Shown in pieces: positions 12,057-24,239 of a DNA stretch of 64,000 nucleotides; positions within the stretch are counted from its first letter, which is position 1; each line of letters begins with the position of its first letter. The notes beneath the pieces were generated by a model. The model saw only the letters and a list, made by a program, of their open reading frames with translations, searched no databases and was not told the origin of the DNA. The translations under genes were made by a program, and so were the position numbers. Source of the DNA: Macrotrachela quadricornifera (Eukaryota > Rotifera > Eurotatoria > Philodinida > Philodinidae); NCBI GenBank assembly GCA_022393335.1, contig JAJEKB010021308.1:2105512-2169511 (forward strand), written 5' to 3'.

Positions 12057-13311
12057 TTAAATGATAAGAGGCTTTAGTATTGGCATTTGCATGATCTTAC
12101 GTTTAAAATCTCGAAATTCTGTATCTTTTACGATTGCTCCTTTTGATAGTTGTCGCCAACTCTCACTTGGATTAATTAAACTAATGCTTCTAGGCACAAT
12201 CCAATCCTTGACACCAGTTCGACCAACGACTTTCTGAAAAAAATATTGTTTCCAGCAACCATCACTATAATGAACTCCATAGGCAATATTTGTGGACAAG
12301 ATAATGGTCTTATAAGAATTCAATAATTGGGCATGGTGTATTCGATGCATTGGCACAGCAAATGAACTGATAACAGCTGCTGATCGGCTTTTATCCCAGG
12401 CATCAAATAGTTGTTTTCGATGGACATAAGTCTCTGCTATAGAATTATTAGGACATTCGGTAAGATTTTCATGAGACATTCTCAGCAATCGAAAACTAAT
12501 CTGAGCAATATGTGATCGCGTTTGATTTTGTATAATTTTTCGAATTGAATTCGATAATCGTGGAAAGATAAAAACATCAAGATCAGAAAAAAATGTCCAT
12601 ACACATCGATCTTTTGTGAAAAAAAAGAGCATGAGTATATGCCTGATGCTGAGATCGTCTCCATGGCCATAGAATAATTTCAAGATCAGTTCTATTCGCA
12701 AACAATGTTCTAAGACCATCTGTTGAATTATTATCATAAATAATTAAATGATCAAAACCTATACGACGATGATATTCATACCATTCATCTACTAAATATG
12801 CCATATTTCTAATCGTTGTTACAAAGCATAGAAAATATCGCGGCTTTTTAACTATTCGATGATGATGGGTATTGTACCATGCAACAGAATGCACAATTTT
12901 TCCTTCCTTTATAATCGTTAATTTATCTCCAAATTTCAATTTTTTAGGTAATGAACAAAGAAAAGCTATATAATCATTTAAGATAAACGAGTGTTTCGTT
13001 TCTTTCAATTTTGTTCTATGATTACCAAGTAAGCAGGACATATGTTTCGTTTGACCCATCACTCCTTGACCAAAAAGCCATATAAATCCAGGTGGACCAG
13101 GCGCGCTAGTATAAATTAGTTCCATTGTGTCATTCCACGCAAATGTCAGAGAAGCCTCATTAACTATTGGCATCTTTTCTGGTAATTCATTATCATATGG
13201 ATATTGAAACATGCCAGAATAGAAATTCACGGAAAACCAAATGATTTCAATAATTAGACAAACACATATTACACCAATGGTACGTCTAATGCAAGTATTA
13301 GTCATTATCAT
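12057..13311 (-). CDS. GT92-like glycosyltransferase (type II membrane protein), one frameshift
   Basis: The N-terminus carries a single hydrophobic anchor (about residues 10-30, IGVICVCLIIEIIWFSVNF), as expected for a Golgi type II enzyme. The catalytic part shows features of the GT92/DUF23 family: EWYEYHRRIGFDHLIIYDNN, then W...QHQAY, then WTFFSDLDVFIFP, where the family usually has D-x-D-E-F. Such enzymes transfer galactose or related sugars to glycans; the substrate here is unknown. The reading frame shifts between the upstream part (ending near 12583) and the downstream part (12057-12640), at an 8-A run at 12619-12626. The protein would be about 410 aa if that run is an assembly error; otherwise this is a recent pseudogene. 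DLDVF in place of DxDEF is unusual and would change the metal site. Confidence 0.7.
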
Positions 13312-13319
13312 CCTCTATA

Positions 13320-14875
13320 GTTCCATCAGATGAAGACTAAAAGAATGTTTATTCATTTATATTAATTTCTGAGAATCGTATTAAATTAATCAATGCAATC
13401 ATTTGTTACGATTATAGGTAGTAGCACTGAGAGATTCAGAAAAAAAAATCTACAATATCAAAGTTAAATTGTTTTTCTTCAATATTAAATTCAATTTCAA
13501 AAAAGAAAAATATATCTGTATCGTAGTCTATCTTTTCCGACAAATGTCTGTACTGAATCATACTAGTTCTGTCAAAGTAAAATTGTGTACTCTCTTTTCG
13601 TTTTTAACTTTGAATAGACTCTTTTACTATAAGAAGTTCCTTAAAAATGCAGGATACTCAGTTTCAACTGATCAATCCCCATTGCCCTCAATATCGGTAC
13701 CCTTTCGATGAGTAATCGCGATTTTCACTCAAAACTTGACATCACTAAATATATGTGAGATCACATGATGTCATTGATTTTCCGATGTTAGCGTATTACT
13801 ATCTACATCTACACTCATATTCAAGCTCTTGGAATCAGTTTTTCGCTCTTCTTCTACAACTTATTTCGTTTGCGTTCAATTTAGTTCCTTTTTGCAAACA
13901 CAAATCAGGACGACAATAAGTTCAAAAAGGTTGTTTCATAAATAATCTATCCTCATCTATCAATTTTATTAAAGTTGAATAGTTTTTGATAAATTTAAAA
14001 TTTGTTGTAAAAAAAATGCTAAATTTGCGATAATATCGCGATTAAATCGTCAATTTTGTGGGCATAGGTCCTATTTACATAACATTATTCTCACTGCTGC
14101 ATTCTATCTATTCTATGCCATCCGCGAATTGCAGAAAGATTTTCGTGAAAAATCAGTAATTAAAAGAGTAATTTTTGAACCTAACTTGCTAAATTCTTTA
14201 ATACAATCTGATTCACACGCTAAGCAAAATCATTATTCAACGATTTTGTAAAAAGAATAAAGTCGATCCACCGCAGAATTACAGACCGTTCTACCCTAAG
14301 GGGAAATGGAGGACTTGTAGTACTTTGCGCTATTTTCAAATACTTTAATGTACTTTTCTATTTCAAATCTACCATTTCTTTCTTGATTCTCTTCCATAGA
14401 TAATTATCAATAATTTGATGAAAGCATAACACATAAATGATGTTATTGCACAGCTTTCGATCCTCTATCTTTTACTGTACTAAATGAAAATTTTCAAATA
14501 TTGTCGTTAGTCAGAAATAAAATGAAGCTAGTCCTTTCATCAACTCAATCAAACGCAATAAAAAATTTAATTTATGAGTTTTAGATAATGCTAAACAAAG
14601 TTAGGGCATCCAGTTATAAAAACGATTTTATCAACAGTCTCACAAACGGTATGCTCGATCAAGAAAAATTCTCCTTCACACTTGTTCAGAGCTATTCCAA
14701 TAAGAAAATCGAAACGACTGTTTGTTTTTCTCTACTATTTAGACCGATTGTTACCTGTAGCTAACTATAAGTTTAACATGTTCGACTCGATTCAGTTTTC
14801 TTAGAAAATTTTTTCGAGATGTTCATTTTCATGGACTGTTAATTTCTAATAAATGCACGTAATGATGTTTTCGTC
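13320..14875. other. Intergenic AT-rich stretch
   Basis: The only open frame of any length (13469-13711, plus) has low-complexity, basic/aromatic composition and no recognisable domain. No tandem array or clear element end was seen. Confidence 0.4.
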
Positions 14876-14879
14876 ATCT

Positions 14880-15460
14880 CTTTTATATTACAACATAATG
14901 AGTCACTTTTTTCTGACCAACTGAATAATTGATCAACATTACTTTTTCGTTCTTCTTCATACCATACGAAACATGTGCAAATAAAATCAAGAAAGTTTCC
15001 AGCATTTTCTCTCTACCGTCTTGTATATAAATATGACCGAAATTTCGGAACAGTTCACATACCGTTTGAAGAAACCGATACAGAAGATAGCGTCTGACAA
15101 AGAAGTTACTGATAACAAGAAAACTACATGGACAACAAAGTGACCATTCTGCAGTTTCGTGAAAGTCTTGTCCGGCCTTTACTACTTGGCACGGCAACTC
15201 AGAAGCTAAAACCTGGTCCAAGACAGCAATCAGCAAGTCATTCGAAGCGCAACACTCACTGATCACAAGCTCGACGAAAAAGTAGGATCTACGTGCAATA
15301 TCGGTAGACGGTGCACTAGCTGCTATGTGAAGGGACGAGTTCAACAGTCAAGAGAAGCCAGCCGTGCGGCAGCAAACAAAGTAAAAACTTTCTGTTCTGA
15401 CTAATAATTTTTTTTGTCTTCAATGTTTTAATGATAAGCCTGATGCTATATGGAGTAAGC
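14880..15460 (+). pseudogene. piggyBac transposase remnant (C-terminal part)
   Basis: On the plus strand, VTILQFRESLVRPLLLG followed by a KLKPG segment (about 15139-15225) closely matches the corresponding part of the piggyBac transposase at 49.1-50.75 kb in this window. It is followed by a QQSREAS-like segment (about 15343-15360), which in the intact copy leads into the Cys-rich tail. The frame is broken by several stops and shifts, and the catalytic core is absent or unrecognisable. It is an older copy of the same family. The minus-strand open frame over the same bases is an artefact of the decayed coding strand. Confidence 0.6.
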
Positions 15461-15760
15461 ACCTTAAATAAAATACTAAAAGCAGCACAGTTGACTCCTT
15501 ATTTTTAGCCTCCTAATTAAGAAAAAAACAAAAAAAATGTTTTTCTATACAGTTTATCGTTAAACTATAGCATAGCCCACCAGTGAGCTACATCGGCTCG
15601 AATATGTTAATGTCCATACATGAACTCAAAGTACATCCTATATTAGGTTCTTACTTGTAGATATTTAATTAATTCAATCATAACGTGTTGTATTTGAATC
15701 ATTTTTCAGCATTAGAACTGATCCTCATTTCTCTATTTCGATTAACCTCTCGATCTATAT

Positions 15761-16636
15761 TTATTTCTTCAAACGTGTAGTCTTCATTAAATTAATCTTT
15801 GTAGTCTGAAAAGGTTTTTGAACCATTGGATAATCGTTTATGTGCCAAAGATGCACTTCAGCACGTTTGGTTATATCGAATTGAATATTAGTGCGATTGT
15901 TATTCACTAATGATGGATGCGAAATATCTGGAATGACTAGAAAAGGAGGAAATGCTACTCGAACCGAGAGTTTCTTTTGTTGTAAATATCGATAAACATG
16001 ATCATATGGTTTCTGTGTACCAGTTTGTAACCATTTGAGAATAGGACGATAAGAAACTCTTTTGAGTAAGAGAGCAAAACCACCAAATGTCGCTCTATCA
16101 GCATCAAAACATGCTTCACTTGGCCAATCGGTATGCTTTTTATGCCATATAGTCGCTCCTAATAATAATACATCGGCTTCAAGACAACGAGAAGGTAACT
16201 GTTCAAACAACAATGTAAAATTATAGTGAGGAATTGCATCATCTTCAAATACGAATACTTTTTCGTAATTTTTATGAATAATAAAGCTGAAGAACTTTAT
16301 CATTGTTACTCGTAGACTCTGTTCTCCGAATGTCAAAGATTCGTTTTTTATGTGAAATCGCTGAGGAATTCGGATACCATTAAAACGTTGAAGATCCATA
16401 TGAGCATATTTCCTGAAATTAGCTATAACACCTGCTACTCGTTGTTCGTAACCAGGAAGAGTAATAACATATGCTGCGATTGGAACATTTTCATTTTTAA
16501 GCGTTCGCAATATTGACGAATTTTGACAAAAGTAAGAATTTGAAAATATAGTAGTAATAATAATAATCACACAGATTGCACAAGTATACGCATATTTGGA
16601 TTTTAATCGGCACATTCGAACGGACTTCCTTAACAT
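15761..16636 (-). CDS. GT25-like glycosyltransferase, type II membrane protein (291 aa)
   Basis: A short cytoplasmic tail is followed by a hydrophobic anchor (about residues 16-35). The luminal domain begins with AAYVITLPGYEQRV, the usual start of GT25 (LPS-glycosyltransferase/collagen galactosyltransferase-like) domains. It carries VFVFEDDAIPHYNF, whose EDD is the metal/nucleotide-sugar motif of this family. Three N-x-S/T sites are visible. At 291 aa it is about the size of a single GT25 domain and is uninterrupted. It is clearly paralogous to the C-terminal half of the 594-aa protein at 22.5 kb (the same ITLPGY and EDDAIPH motifs). Substrate and acceptor are unknown; Golgi localisation is inferred from the anchor. 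Confidence 0.75.
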   Translation of the reverse strand: MLRKSVRMCRLKSKYAYTCAICVIIIITTIFSNSYFCQNSSILRTLKNENVPIAAYVITLPGYEQRVAGVIANFRKYAHMDLQRFNGIRIPQRFHIKNESLTFGEQSLRVTMIKFFSFIIHKNYEKVFVFEDDAIPHYNFTLLFEQLPSRCLEADVLLLGATIWHKKHTDWPSEACFDADRATFGGFALLLKRVSYRPILKWLQTGTQKPYDHVYRYLQQKKLSVRVAFPPFLVIPDISHPSLVNNNRTNIQFDITKRAEVHLWHINDYPMVQKPFQTTKINLMKTTRLKK

Positions 16637-19600
16637 TGTACCTGTTACAATAACATTTTATTACAGTAGTACTGTTTTGAATGTAGTTCAACTAATATAC
16701 GAACGAAAATCCCTTCATACTACATCTTCCACTAATAAATCGACACGAAAGTTGATCATTAAAACAAACTGTTTTATTACACGTGCCTATAAAGAAGAAT
16801 GAAAAATTCACCAAATAAAAATTCAATTCTTTACATTGAAACAATAAGTTATATGAAAGTTATTTGAGAAAAAAGTATTCTTCTCATATTGCCTCTTTTT
16901 ACCAACTGCATTTTACGACTCCATTAAAATCCAAATCAGTTGAGAAATAACACTCTATCTCTGTGGTATTTAATTTCAGAGTCGTCACATTTGAATAAGT
17001 TCTGTACTTGAAAGAAGCTCTTTTAACAATGGGTACAAATGAATACAATGGGCTATTTAATTTCATTCTGAATTTGAACCGAAACAAAAGCATTTAATTT
17101 CAAATTGAATAAATGGACTAGAGATACAGAGGAGATTAAAATATACTAACTTGTTTTGTTAAATTTCTACCTTTTAACTTTTTTTAATTTAAAACTCTTT
17201 GAGCAGACTATCATTTTAGAGTCACAAATATTATTATTTCTGCTGAAGAAATAAACCCTATTAGATAAAGAAGATCATCTCATTGTTCTTTCATTGAGTT
17301 ATTTAGTTAATAATAAATATCAAATATTCAACATTTTTATGCTCATTAGAATCAAATGTAGCAAAATTTCTAACTACTTTCGATTTTTGATAATGAAATA
17401 TTTGGATAAAAAAATAAAGAATCTTATGTTGTAGCTGTTAAAGTAAGAAAGAATAATAATACTTGCGTTCAAGGTCTTATGATGATGATCATCATCATCT
17501 TCTAACATACACATTCTTACCTGCGACTGTTGTTTATAAAATCTAATTTTGATATTCAGTTACGTCTTATTATGTAAATAAAATATTCGAGTTACAAAGA
17601 AGGACAGAACAGAAGAAATATTCTATTCACATTCAGTCGATTATAAGTTGCTCTCTTCATTTTTTTTTGTTTGTGTTGATGAAAAGAAAGTAGAAGGCAG
17701 CCAACACATATTCAAATTCATGTACTTTCCTCTTCATTTCATACGCCTTGCCATTAGGTAAATCATCTATCAGTCAATGCATATATACAATACTTTAATC
17801 GTTTATAGACACAACAAACAATTGTCAACTGAATTGAATACGTCAAGGTCTGATACGTCATTACAAATCGATTGTTTGTGTTGATGTGCAATCAGTATCG
17901 ATTGCTTTCGATTTAGGTATGACCCTCATTGTGTGAATACAACTGTGTATTAGAGGGAAACTAAGAATATTTTCGCACAGCATACAAAACTAAAAACTGC
18001 TTCCATTTGACGGATGAAACTTGTAAATCCTTTCATTTGTGGAACACATTGGAGGTATGACATCTCGATCTTTTTTAGTGTAAAATACTGAGATACTATT
18101 TCACTGATTTAAATCCTAGCCATTAGTCAAATATAGAAGTGACAATTCTTTTGACATTACTGAGTGACTAGATGATTGTAATAAATATTAGTGAAAAAAA
18201 TGATTATCTGGGTTTTTTTCGTGTGGAGAGGATAGTTAAGGAAAATAACGATACCTGCGAAGATTTAATCAATAATTTTCAAAGTCAAGATCTGAACTTT
18301 CCATGAAACTTTATCTAATACCAGTAGTGTATTATAATATTTTTCTTAGACAAAGAACGAAGATTTTTTTTCTTACTGATGTTTAATCGCTTCCCAAGGT
18401 AACGACGATTCTTATTTTTATGTCTGAAAAAGTGATAGCGTTAGTATAAATTTGACCAACCAGTATTTTCAAGAAACATAACTATTGAAATGCTGTAGAG
18501 ACATAAAGCATGTCTGTTCGAATGAAATACATCTACATAATATTTACATTTACAAGCATCACTCTATCGAATGTGTATTGAAAAAAGTATAACATCTACG
18601 GCGCATTAAGTAGCAAACATTTTCTTCTCAACAAAAAAAAATATTTGTTGAAAAAGAAACTTGAGAATGTTGACACTGTGAAAAGCATTTGTTTCAATAA
18701 AAACTTTTTTTTAATAGATCGAAATATACCCTTTCTTTTATGTAAAGAAACGTCACATTTGCATTACTTGTCGGATTAACTAGCGATAAATTGAAGGATG
18801 TAAGTAATGAAATATAAGTAGTCTTATCAGGCAGAACTCACAAAAGAATATGAAAGATTTATTTTGCGCGTATACATCAACATCAAATTATTTTAGTTCA
18901 ACTCCATCACTTTCTAGACGACTCGAAGTATATTATTAGCAACCTATTTTTTATCAATCAACAATTGATTGAAGACTCATAGAAAAATAAGTAATTGTGC
19001 ATGATTAATAAGAGTACTTATTAGGTTGACCATTTTCAGATTAATATTTAATTAGTCATGTCGCGACTTTGCTTTAAAAGTTTCAATGAAAATTTAAAAA
19101 AATGCAAAAAACGTAAGTGCAGTTGGGGAAAAAATAATTCTTTTGCATTCAAGGAGATCCGTATCTCAACGTGTTCTCTATCCAGAAAAATTGAAGCTGT
19201 CAGCTTATAGTATCTTCACACACACTACAGAGGATTTCTTTGATAAGAAATCCAAATAGCTTCGACCATATTACTGTAATGGAACAAAAGTTAATAGGCG
19301 TCTTATTTTAATTTTCTCGCTTCGTTATTCATGTAAGCCCGAGACACAAAATTGATGCATTGAAACGGGATTTCACAATAAAACGTGTTCACACGCGATT
19401 AAAAACCATTCGACGATACATCCAAACGCACTCATATTTTTGAGCGCATTTAGTTTTTGTATATCGAATGCAACTTTACCCAAAAATTGCTGCTATATAA
19501 TAGTTAACTACGTGATCGAAATTATCCATTTATATTTGATTTATTCATCTATACTTTATTAAATTTATTAATAAAGAATATCGAGATGTCTTTAAAATAG

Positions 19601-19912
19601 AGAAAAGTTCAATTAAACATACAGCAAATATTCCATATTTATCTAATATTTCTATAACCCAGATGGAATAATACTGCGTGGAAACGGCTGTAAATGGTTA
19701 AAATACGGCACCTCCCGGCCTGGACACGGTAGCCGCACATGGTACACCGTGTTATGTTTGGTTACGGTACAGCTCCGTGCCGTATATGGCAACCGTTCAC
19801 AGTGCTACATAAATGAGTCTACTAGAGTACCGTATCCACGCCGTACTTGGACCGTATCTGAAAGGTATGCTAAATCTATATTCAGATTATACTCAATACT
19901 ATGGAATAGCAA

Positions 19913-20002
19913 TAGGGATGTAACAATACCAATATCCATACTCATACCGATCAATATCAATACTAATACCATCAATACCGTATTGATATTGTTACATGCC
20001 TA
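19913..20002. mobile_element. Very short hAT-type MITE (90 bp)
   Basis: The ends are TAGGGATGTAAC and the near-inverse GTTACATGCCTA, flanked by the perfect 8-bp direct repeat AATAGCAA (19905-19912 and 20003-20010). The interior is a run of ATACCAAT/ATCAATAC words that is itself partly palindromic. TAGGG...ATGTAAC ends with an 8-bp target duplication are typical of hAT elements. There is no coding capacity. Confidence 0.7.
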
Positions 20003-20574
20003 AATAGCAAGTATAATTTTTTTATAAAATATTTTTATTGTTTTATCTTAGATTCATCTAATCGGTTAAATGAACGGTAAGTATTGTTAGATTCAAGATT
20101 AGGTAAAGAGACAGCAATGTATAATTACGTTCCCATTCTACTTAGGAGACACTTGTGGGAACAAGACCGGAAACGGCAACCGAATTCAATCACCTGGGAA
20201 ATAATAATAAAACAATATTGGAAGAATTTTCAACTATCTATAATCTTTTTCGCAAACTACTAAATTCTACTATTCAAATAATATTAAGAACTTTACATCG
20301 TATATTCCTACGAAATAGATTTTATGAATAATTATTTATTTATTGAATCTTTCGATAAAATTAAAGAAAAACTTCTAATATTAATTGTATGTAGTAGACA
20401 ATAAAAAAAGATATTTAATAAAATAAGTTAAAAAGATAAATGAAAAATCCTATTATGTGTTAAATATGTTAACTTCGAAAAAAGTACATCTTATGGAAAT
20501 TAAGTATTTAAACGATAAAATTCGCATTCAGATATATTGTATTTCTTCATAAGAAAAGATTTCTGCTCGTCGTA

Positions 20575-20620
20575 TAGCTTAGTAGTATATATAAACGGCT
20601 TATGTTCATTTGTTCAAATC
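20575..20620 (+). other. tRNA-like internal promoter boxes
   Basis: TAGCTTAGTAGT (20575-20586) resembles a pol III A box and GTTCAAATC (20612-20620) matches the B-box consensus, at tRNA-like spacing. A T-arm can be drawn, but the flanking bases do not form an acceptor stem. This is therefore at best a tRNA-derived relic, a SINE head or chance. Confidence 0.2.
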
Positions 20621-22450
20621 TGATCGACATCACTTAAGGTAAAACTCAATCAATTTGCCAGGATAGGCTAAGACCATCGGAAAATGTTGATGAGGGTGAC
20701 GAAGTGAATTTAGATTTTTATGAAAACCGTTTAGACGCTTCGAATGTTTCACTAGAGACATATTTAGACACATTCTCTCTTAACGTTTCAGATGCGTTTT
20801 AAGGCAACAAATATTTACATGGAATAGTACTTGAGGACCTCAGGGCTACCTCCATATGATAGTCCACAGGATCTTTGAGTCTCTTGAACTACTGATAGTT
20901 TAATAAATCATAAATATCCAGTTGGGCTGGCACTGGTGCATACCTAGTATTGGTGAATAGCAGTGGATAACTGTAAGTAGTGGTGTGTGTCAGTGAATAC
21001 TGATGGGTAACGATAGATTCCGATATTGACCGCTGAAGCTGGGAAATGAGTATCCTGATAATCGATGAAACGGTGAATGATCGTCACTGTTGCATCCCTA
21101 TTGATTGTAGAACAATCTAATCTGTTTGTATTATCTTCAGAAAAACAGATATTGTATCTAACTAAGTAAAAAGAAATGTCCTTTAAAAAAACATTTCAGT
21201 TCTGTAATATACAAGGTGCTTATTCAAATAGAATCAACTCGAAATAATATCAAGAAAAACTAAATCTAATTGTTTATTCTAGAAAAAAATCCAATGCTTG
21301 CTTTTTCTATATTTTCTCATCGATCACGAAGTATTTTCAATATAAAATAGTGATCGACTGCAATATTATTCGGAAAAAGGTACTAACTCAACAAGGTCAA
21401 CTAATTAAATAAATAGCAGAAAATCATTTTCCGATTAATGTATATTATCGCATCGAGAAAATCGAAAGAAAGAAAATGATTCTATGAAATATTTTGGATA
21501 AAGTCTTCATAATAACTGCTCTATTGACCAAATTTTCTCTTTCAACTCTTCGAGACATTTACAAGTTCTGTAATAATACGAAGCTTTTCTGTAGCTCAAC
21601 ACTGTTCAGTAAAATGAATTCACATTCAATATTCTAAATTTAGCATTATCCCATTGTTATGTAGTATTACACTTTCCATAGTCTTCTATAGCATATGTGT
21701 TATCTAGATTATTCTAATCTTTCCTTGTAACTGTTGTTCATTCTTTACCATATTTCACTTTTGCGTTCTCGTTATGTATGATATATATGATCTTATACAT
21801 TCTCTTATCATGTGATCGACATTTCTTGATGTATTCACTCGCTCCTTATGTTCGTCACTATATGTATTCACTTTCTCTCCATATGATCTCGTCGTCATCT
21901 TTTTCATATTATCTATATAGGACATAGCCCATTTCAAAATAAACATGCTTTTCACCGAGAATCATCCATCTTCACCAAGATTGATTCTTTCTCTCTGCAA
22001 AACCTCACCTATTAAAAAAAACTTCTTCGATAAAATTTTTATAATTTTTTAATTGTTATGCAGAACCAAAAATAATTTCCCAAAATATCTTATGTTTTCT
22101 CAACTAGATTAGTTACTAATGAAAATGTTTAATGTTATAAAAGAGTTCAAAGTTGGAAATATATTCACCTCTATTCGAATCTTACAAAAAATACACTGAC
22201 TATTTCTTCTTTCTTAAAATGATTCTATTACAGAAAAAAAATCGTTATTATAGAATTCCAAGATGGAGATGAAAAGTGACCATTAACGACAAATTATCTT
22301 AGTAAACAATTGGTCTAGTAACTCTTCAATTGACAATATCTAATTAAATGAAAATGACAAATCGTAATTTTGGAAATATATTCCTCATTGATATGATTAG
22401 TTTCTATACGAAGATATGATGAAAACAATTTTTTTTATTTTGCTTTTTAG

Positions 22451-24235
22451 ATGCGATTAAGGAGTAAAAAATGGTGTATTGGCGTTGTCTGTAGACTGAA
22501 GAGAAGGTATAGAAAATATTTCAAATCTAGTCTTGTCAGTTTATTCATATTTTTGACAATCATTATATTACTCAATAAATATAAGATATCAATGAAAAAA
22601 GAAAGAGTAAAAACGGTGGGAAAACAACAACGAATCGTCTTAGGCATTCTAATAGATCATCTATTGATGAATACTCTTGTCAATGCTTCTCGACAGACCT
22701 GGATAACTTCATTTCCATATGATCTCTTCTATTTTGTTGGTCGAATTGATAAACATTCTCATCACTTTTCATTCAAATCAAATATCATCGAATTATCTAC
22801 AGATGACAATGAATATCCTCCAGTGAATAAAACATTTCATATGTGGACTTATTTTTTCAAGAAACATATATCCCATTATGATTATTTCATGGCTATTGAT
22901 GCGGATACTTATGTAAATGTAGAAAATTTGAGAACTATGTTCAATAAGCTCAAATGTAAAGATTGTTATGTTGGTCATCCAGCTACAGGAGAACCATACG
23001 AACGAAATCGATTAGGACTTCAGGCTCCATATTGTCTTGGTATGGGCTATGTCATTGCTCGCAATACTCTTCAACGATTCGGTTCATACATTGACATTTG
23101 TCGTCGGTCAACTGTAGCAAAGCACTCAGATACTGAATTGGGACGATGTATTTATAAATTCACATCGGGGATATCGTGTACTCCTGCACCGATGCCTCTT
23201 GAAAGGGTTATGTACACAATAAATAAGCAAGGAGTCATTAGTCGATTTGAACATAACTTAAGAAATCAACTTCAAATCGAATTTCCAAAAAGTCCACCTA
23301 CCCGATTCTTTCGAGCAGTTCTTGTTCATCCGTTGAAAACATCTAGTGCATTCCATCAATTCCATCGTCAAACTACACTACAGTTACGGCCCGTACTTCC
23401 ACCAGCTTTCTTGAATGATAGTTGCGTTGCTAATCCAGTTATTCAAAACGAAACCTATCCTCAAAACCGATCTGTACCTGAGTGTCGCTTGAGAACTTCG
23501 ACACGATCTTTTTATAATTCAAGTTCTTTAAGTGCTTTTGTAATTACTTTACCAGGCTATAATCAGCGTTTACAACGAACAATTGAGAAATTTCGAAAAC
23601 ATCATATTCATCTACAGCCTTTCTATGGAGTATGCAATGTTAGCGCTCCGAAGTCGGCAAATATGACACATGGTGAATGGAATCTACGTTTAACCGTGAT
23701 TCGTCTAATACAGAAGCTAATAAAAGCTAAACTAAAATTAGTTCTTATAGTAGAAGATGATGCTATTCCACATCGGAACTTCAGTCAACTTTTACAAGGA
23801 TTAATTCGTGATCATCGATGTAAAGAATGCGTATCCGGTGGACTGTTGATGCTTGGATCAACGACATGGCCAGCTGGATGGAAGACTCTTGATGGATATA
23901 ACAAGATCGAAAAGGGAATGTGTCGAAATATATGTACAGAAACCTATGGATCATTTGCTGTTCTACTTCATCAAGCAACATTCGAACCAATTCTTGCTTG
24001 GTTAAAAACAAAAATCATGCCTCAACCTTATGATTATGTATTCGCTTATCTTGCTCGTCTGGGTTATCCTGTAAGAGTTGCTTTACCAAATCTTATTATC
24101 AGTGATATTAGACATACATCAGCTATTCGACCTCGTATTGGAAATTTCCGTTTTCATAATCTAACTCTTCGAGCAATAATTCATCGTTGGAAAATAGAAA
24201 ACTATATGATTTCAATGTCGGATGATATTTTTTGA
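22451..24235 (+). CDS. Two-domain glycosyltransferase: GT31/fringe-like plus GT25-like (594 aa)
   Basis: An uninterrupted 594-codon frame; its ATG directly follows a TTTTTAG acceptor-like sequence, so a 5' UTR intron is possible. Residues about 28-44 form a type II membrane anchor. Residues about 60-290 resemble beta-1,3-glycosyltransferases of the fringe/GT31 fold: a NASRQTWI segment, YDYFMAIDADTYVNV with a DAD metal motif, a GMGYVIARNTL segment and a later TELGRCI. Residues about 360-590 form a second domain with ITLPGYNQR and LIVEDDAIPHRNF, which matches GT25 and the separate 291-aa gene at 15.8 kb. Two glycosyltransferase domains on one anchor suggest sequential sugar additions to one glycan in the Golgi. 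The donors and acceptor cannot be read from sequence. The gene forms a loose cluster with the GT92- and GT25-like genes. Confidence 0.8.
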   Translation: MRLRSKKWCIGVVCRLKRRYRKYFKSSLVSLFIFLTIIILLNKYKISMKKERVKTVGKQQRIVLGILIDHLLMNTLVNASRQTWITSFPYDLFYFVGRIDKHSHHFSFKSNIIELSTDDNEYPPVNKTFHMWTYFFKKHISHYDYFMAIDADTYVNVENLRTMFNKLKCKDCYVGHPATGEPYERNRLGLQAPYCLGMGYVIARNTLQRFGSYIDICRRSTVAKHSDTELGRCIYKFTSGISCTPAPMPLERVMYTINKQGVISRFEHNLRNQLQIEFPKSPPTRFFRAVLVHPLKTSSAFHQFHRQTTLQLRPVLPPAFLNDSCVANPVIQNETYPQNRSVPECRLRTSTRSFYNSSSLSAFVITLPGYNQRLQRTIEKFRKHHIHLQPFYGVCNVSAPKSANMTHGEWNLRLTVIRLIQKLIKAKLKLVLIVEDDAIPHRNFSQLLQGLIRDHRCKECVSGGLLMLGSTTWPAGWKTLDGYNKIEKGMCRNICTETYGSFAVLLHQATFEPILAWLKTKIMPQPYDYVFAYLARLGYPVRVALPNLIISDIRHTSAIRPRIGNFRFHNLTLRAIIHRWKIENYMISMSDDIF

Positions 24236-24239
24236 TACA

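Larger units (their letters stand above)
16650..22440. other. Long AT-rich intergenic region
   Basis: About 5.8 kb without a convincing gene. It contains a GC-richer patch at about 19680-19870 repeating TACGGTAC-like words in both orientations (probable decayed MITE), a 90-bp hAT-type element (listed), a tRNA-like pair of pol III boxes (listed) and a terminal-repeat-like GTTGCATCCCTA at about 21089-21100 without a detectable partner. The remainder is ordinary AT-rich sequence. Confidence 0.45.

Noticed and set aside
14883..15344. 153-codon minus-strand frame
   Set aside because: The plus strand here clearly encodes a decayed piggyBac C-terminal part; the minus frame is its shadow.
20569..20634. 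Possible tRNA gene with A and B boxes
   Set aside because: No acceptor stem pairs on either register and the anticodon arm is poor. It is kept only as a low-confidence tRNA-like relic.
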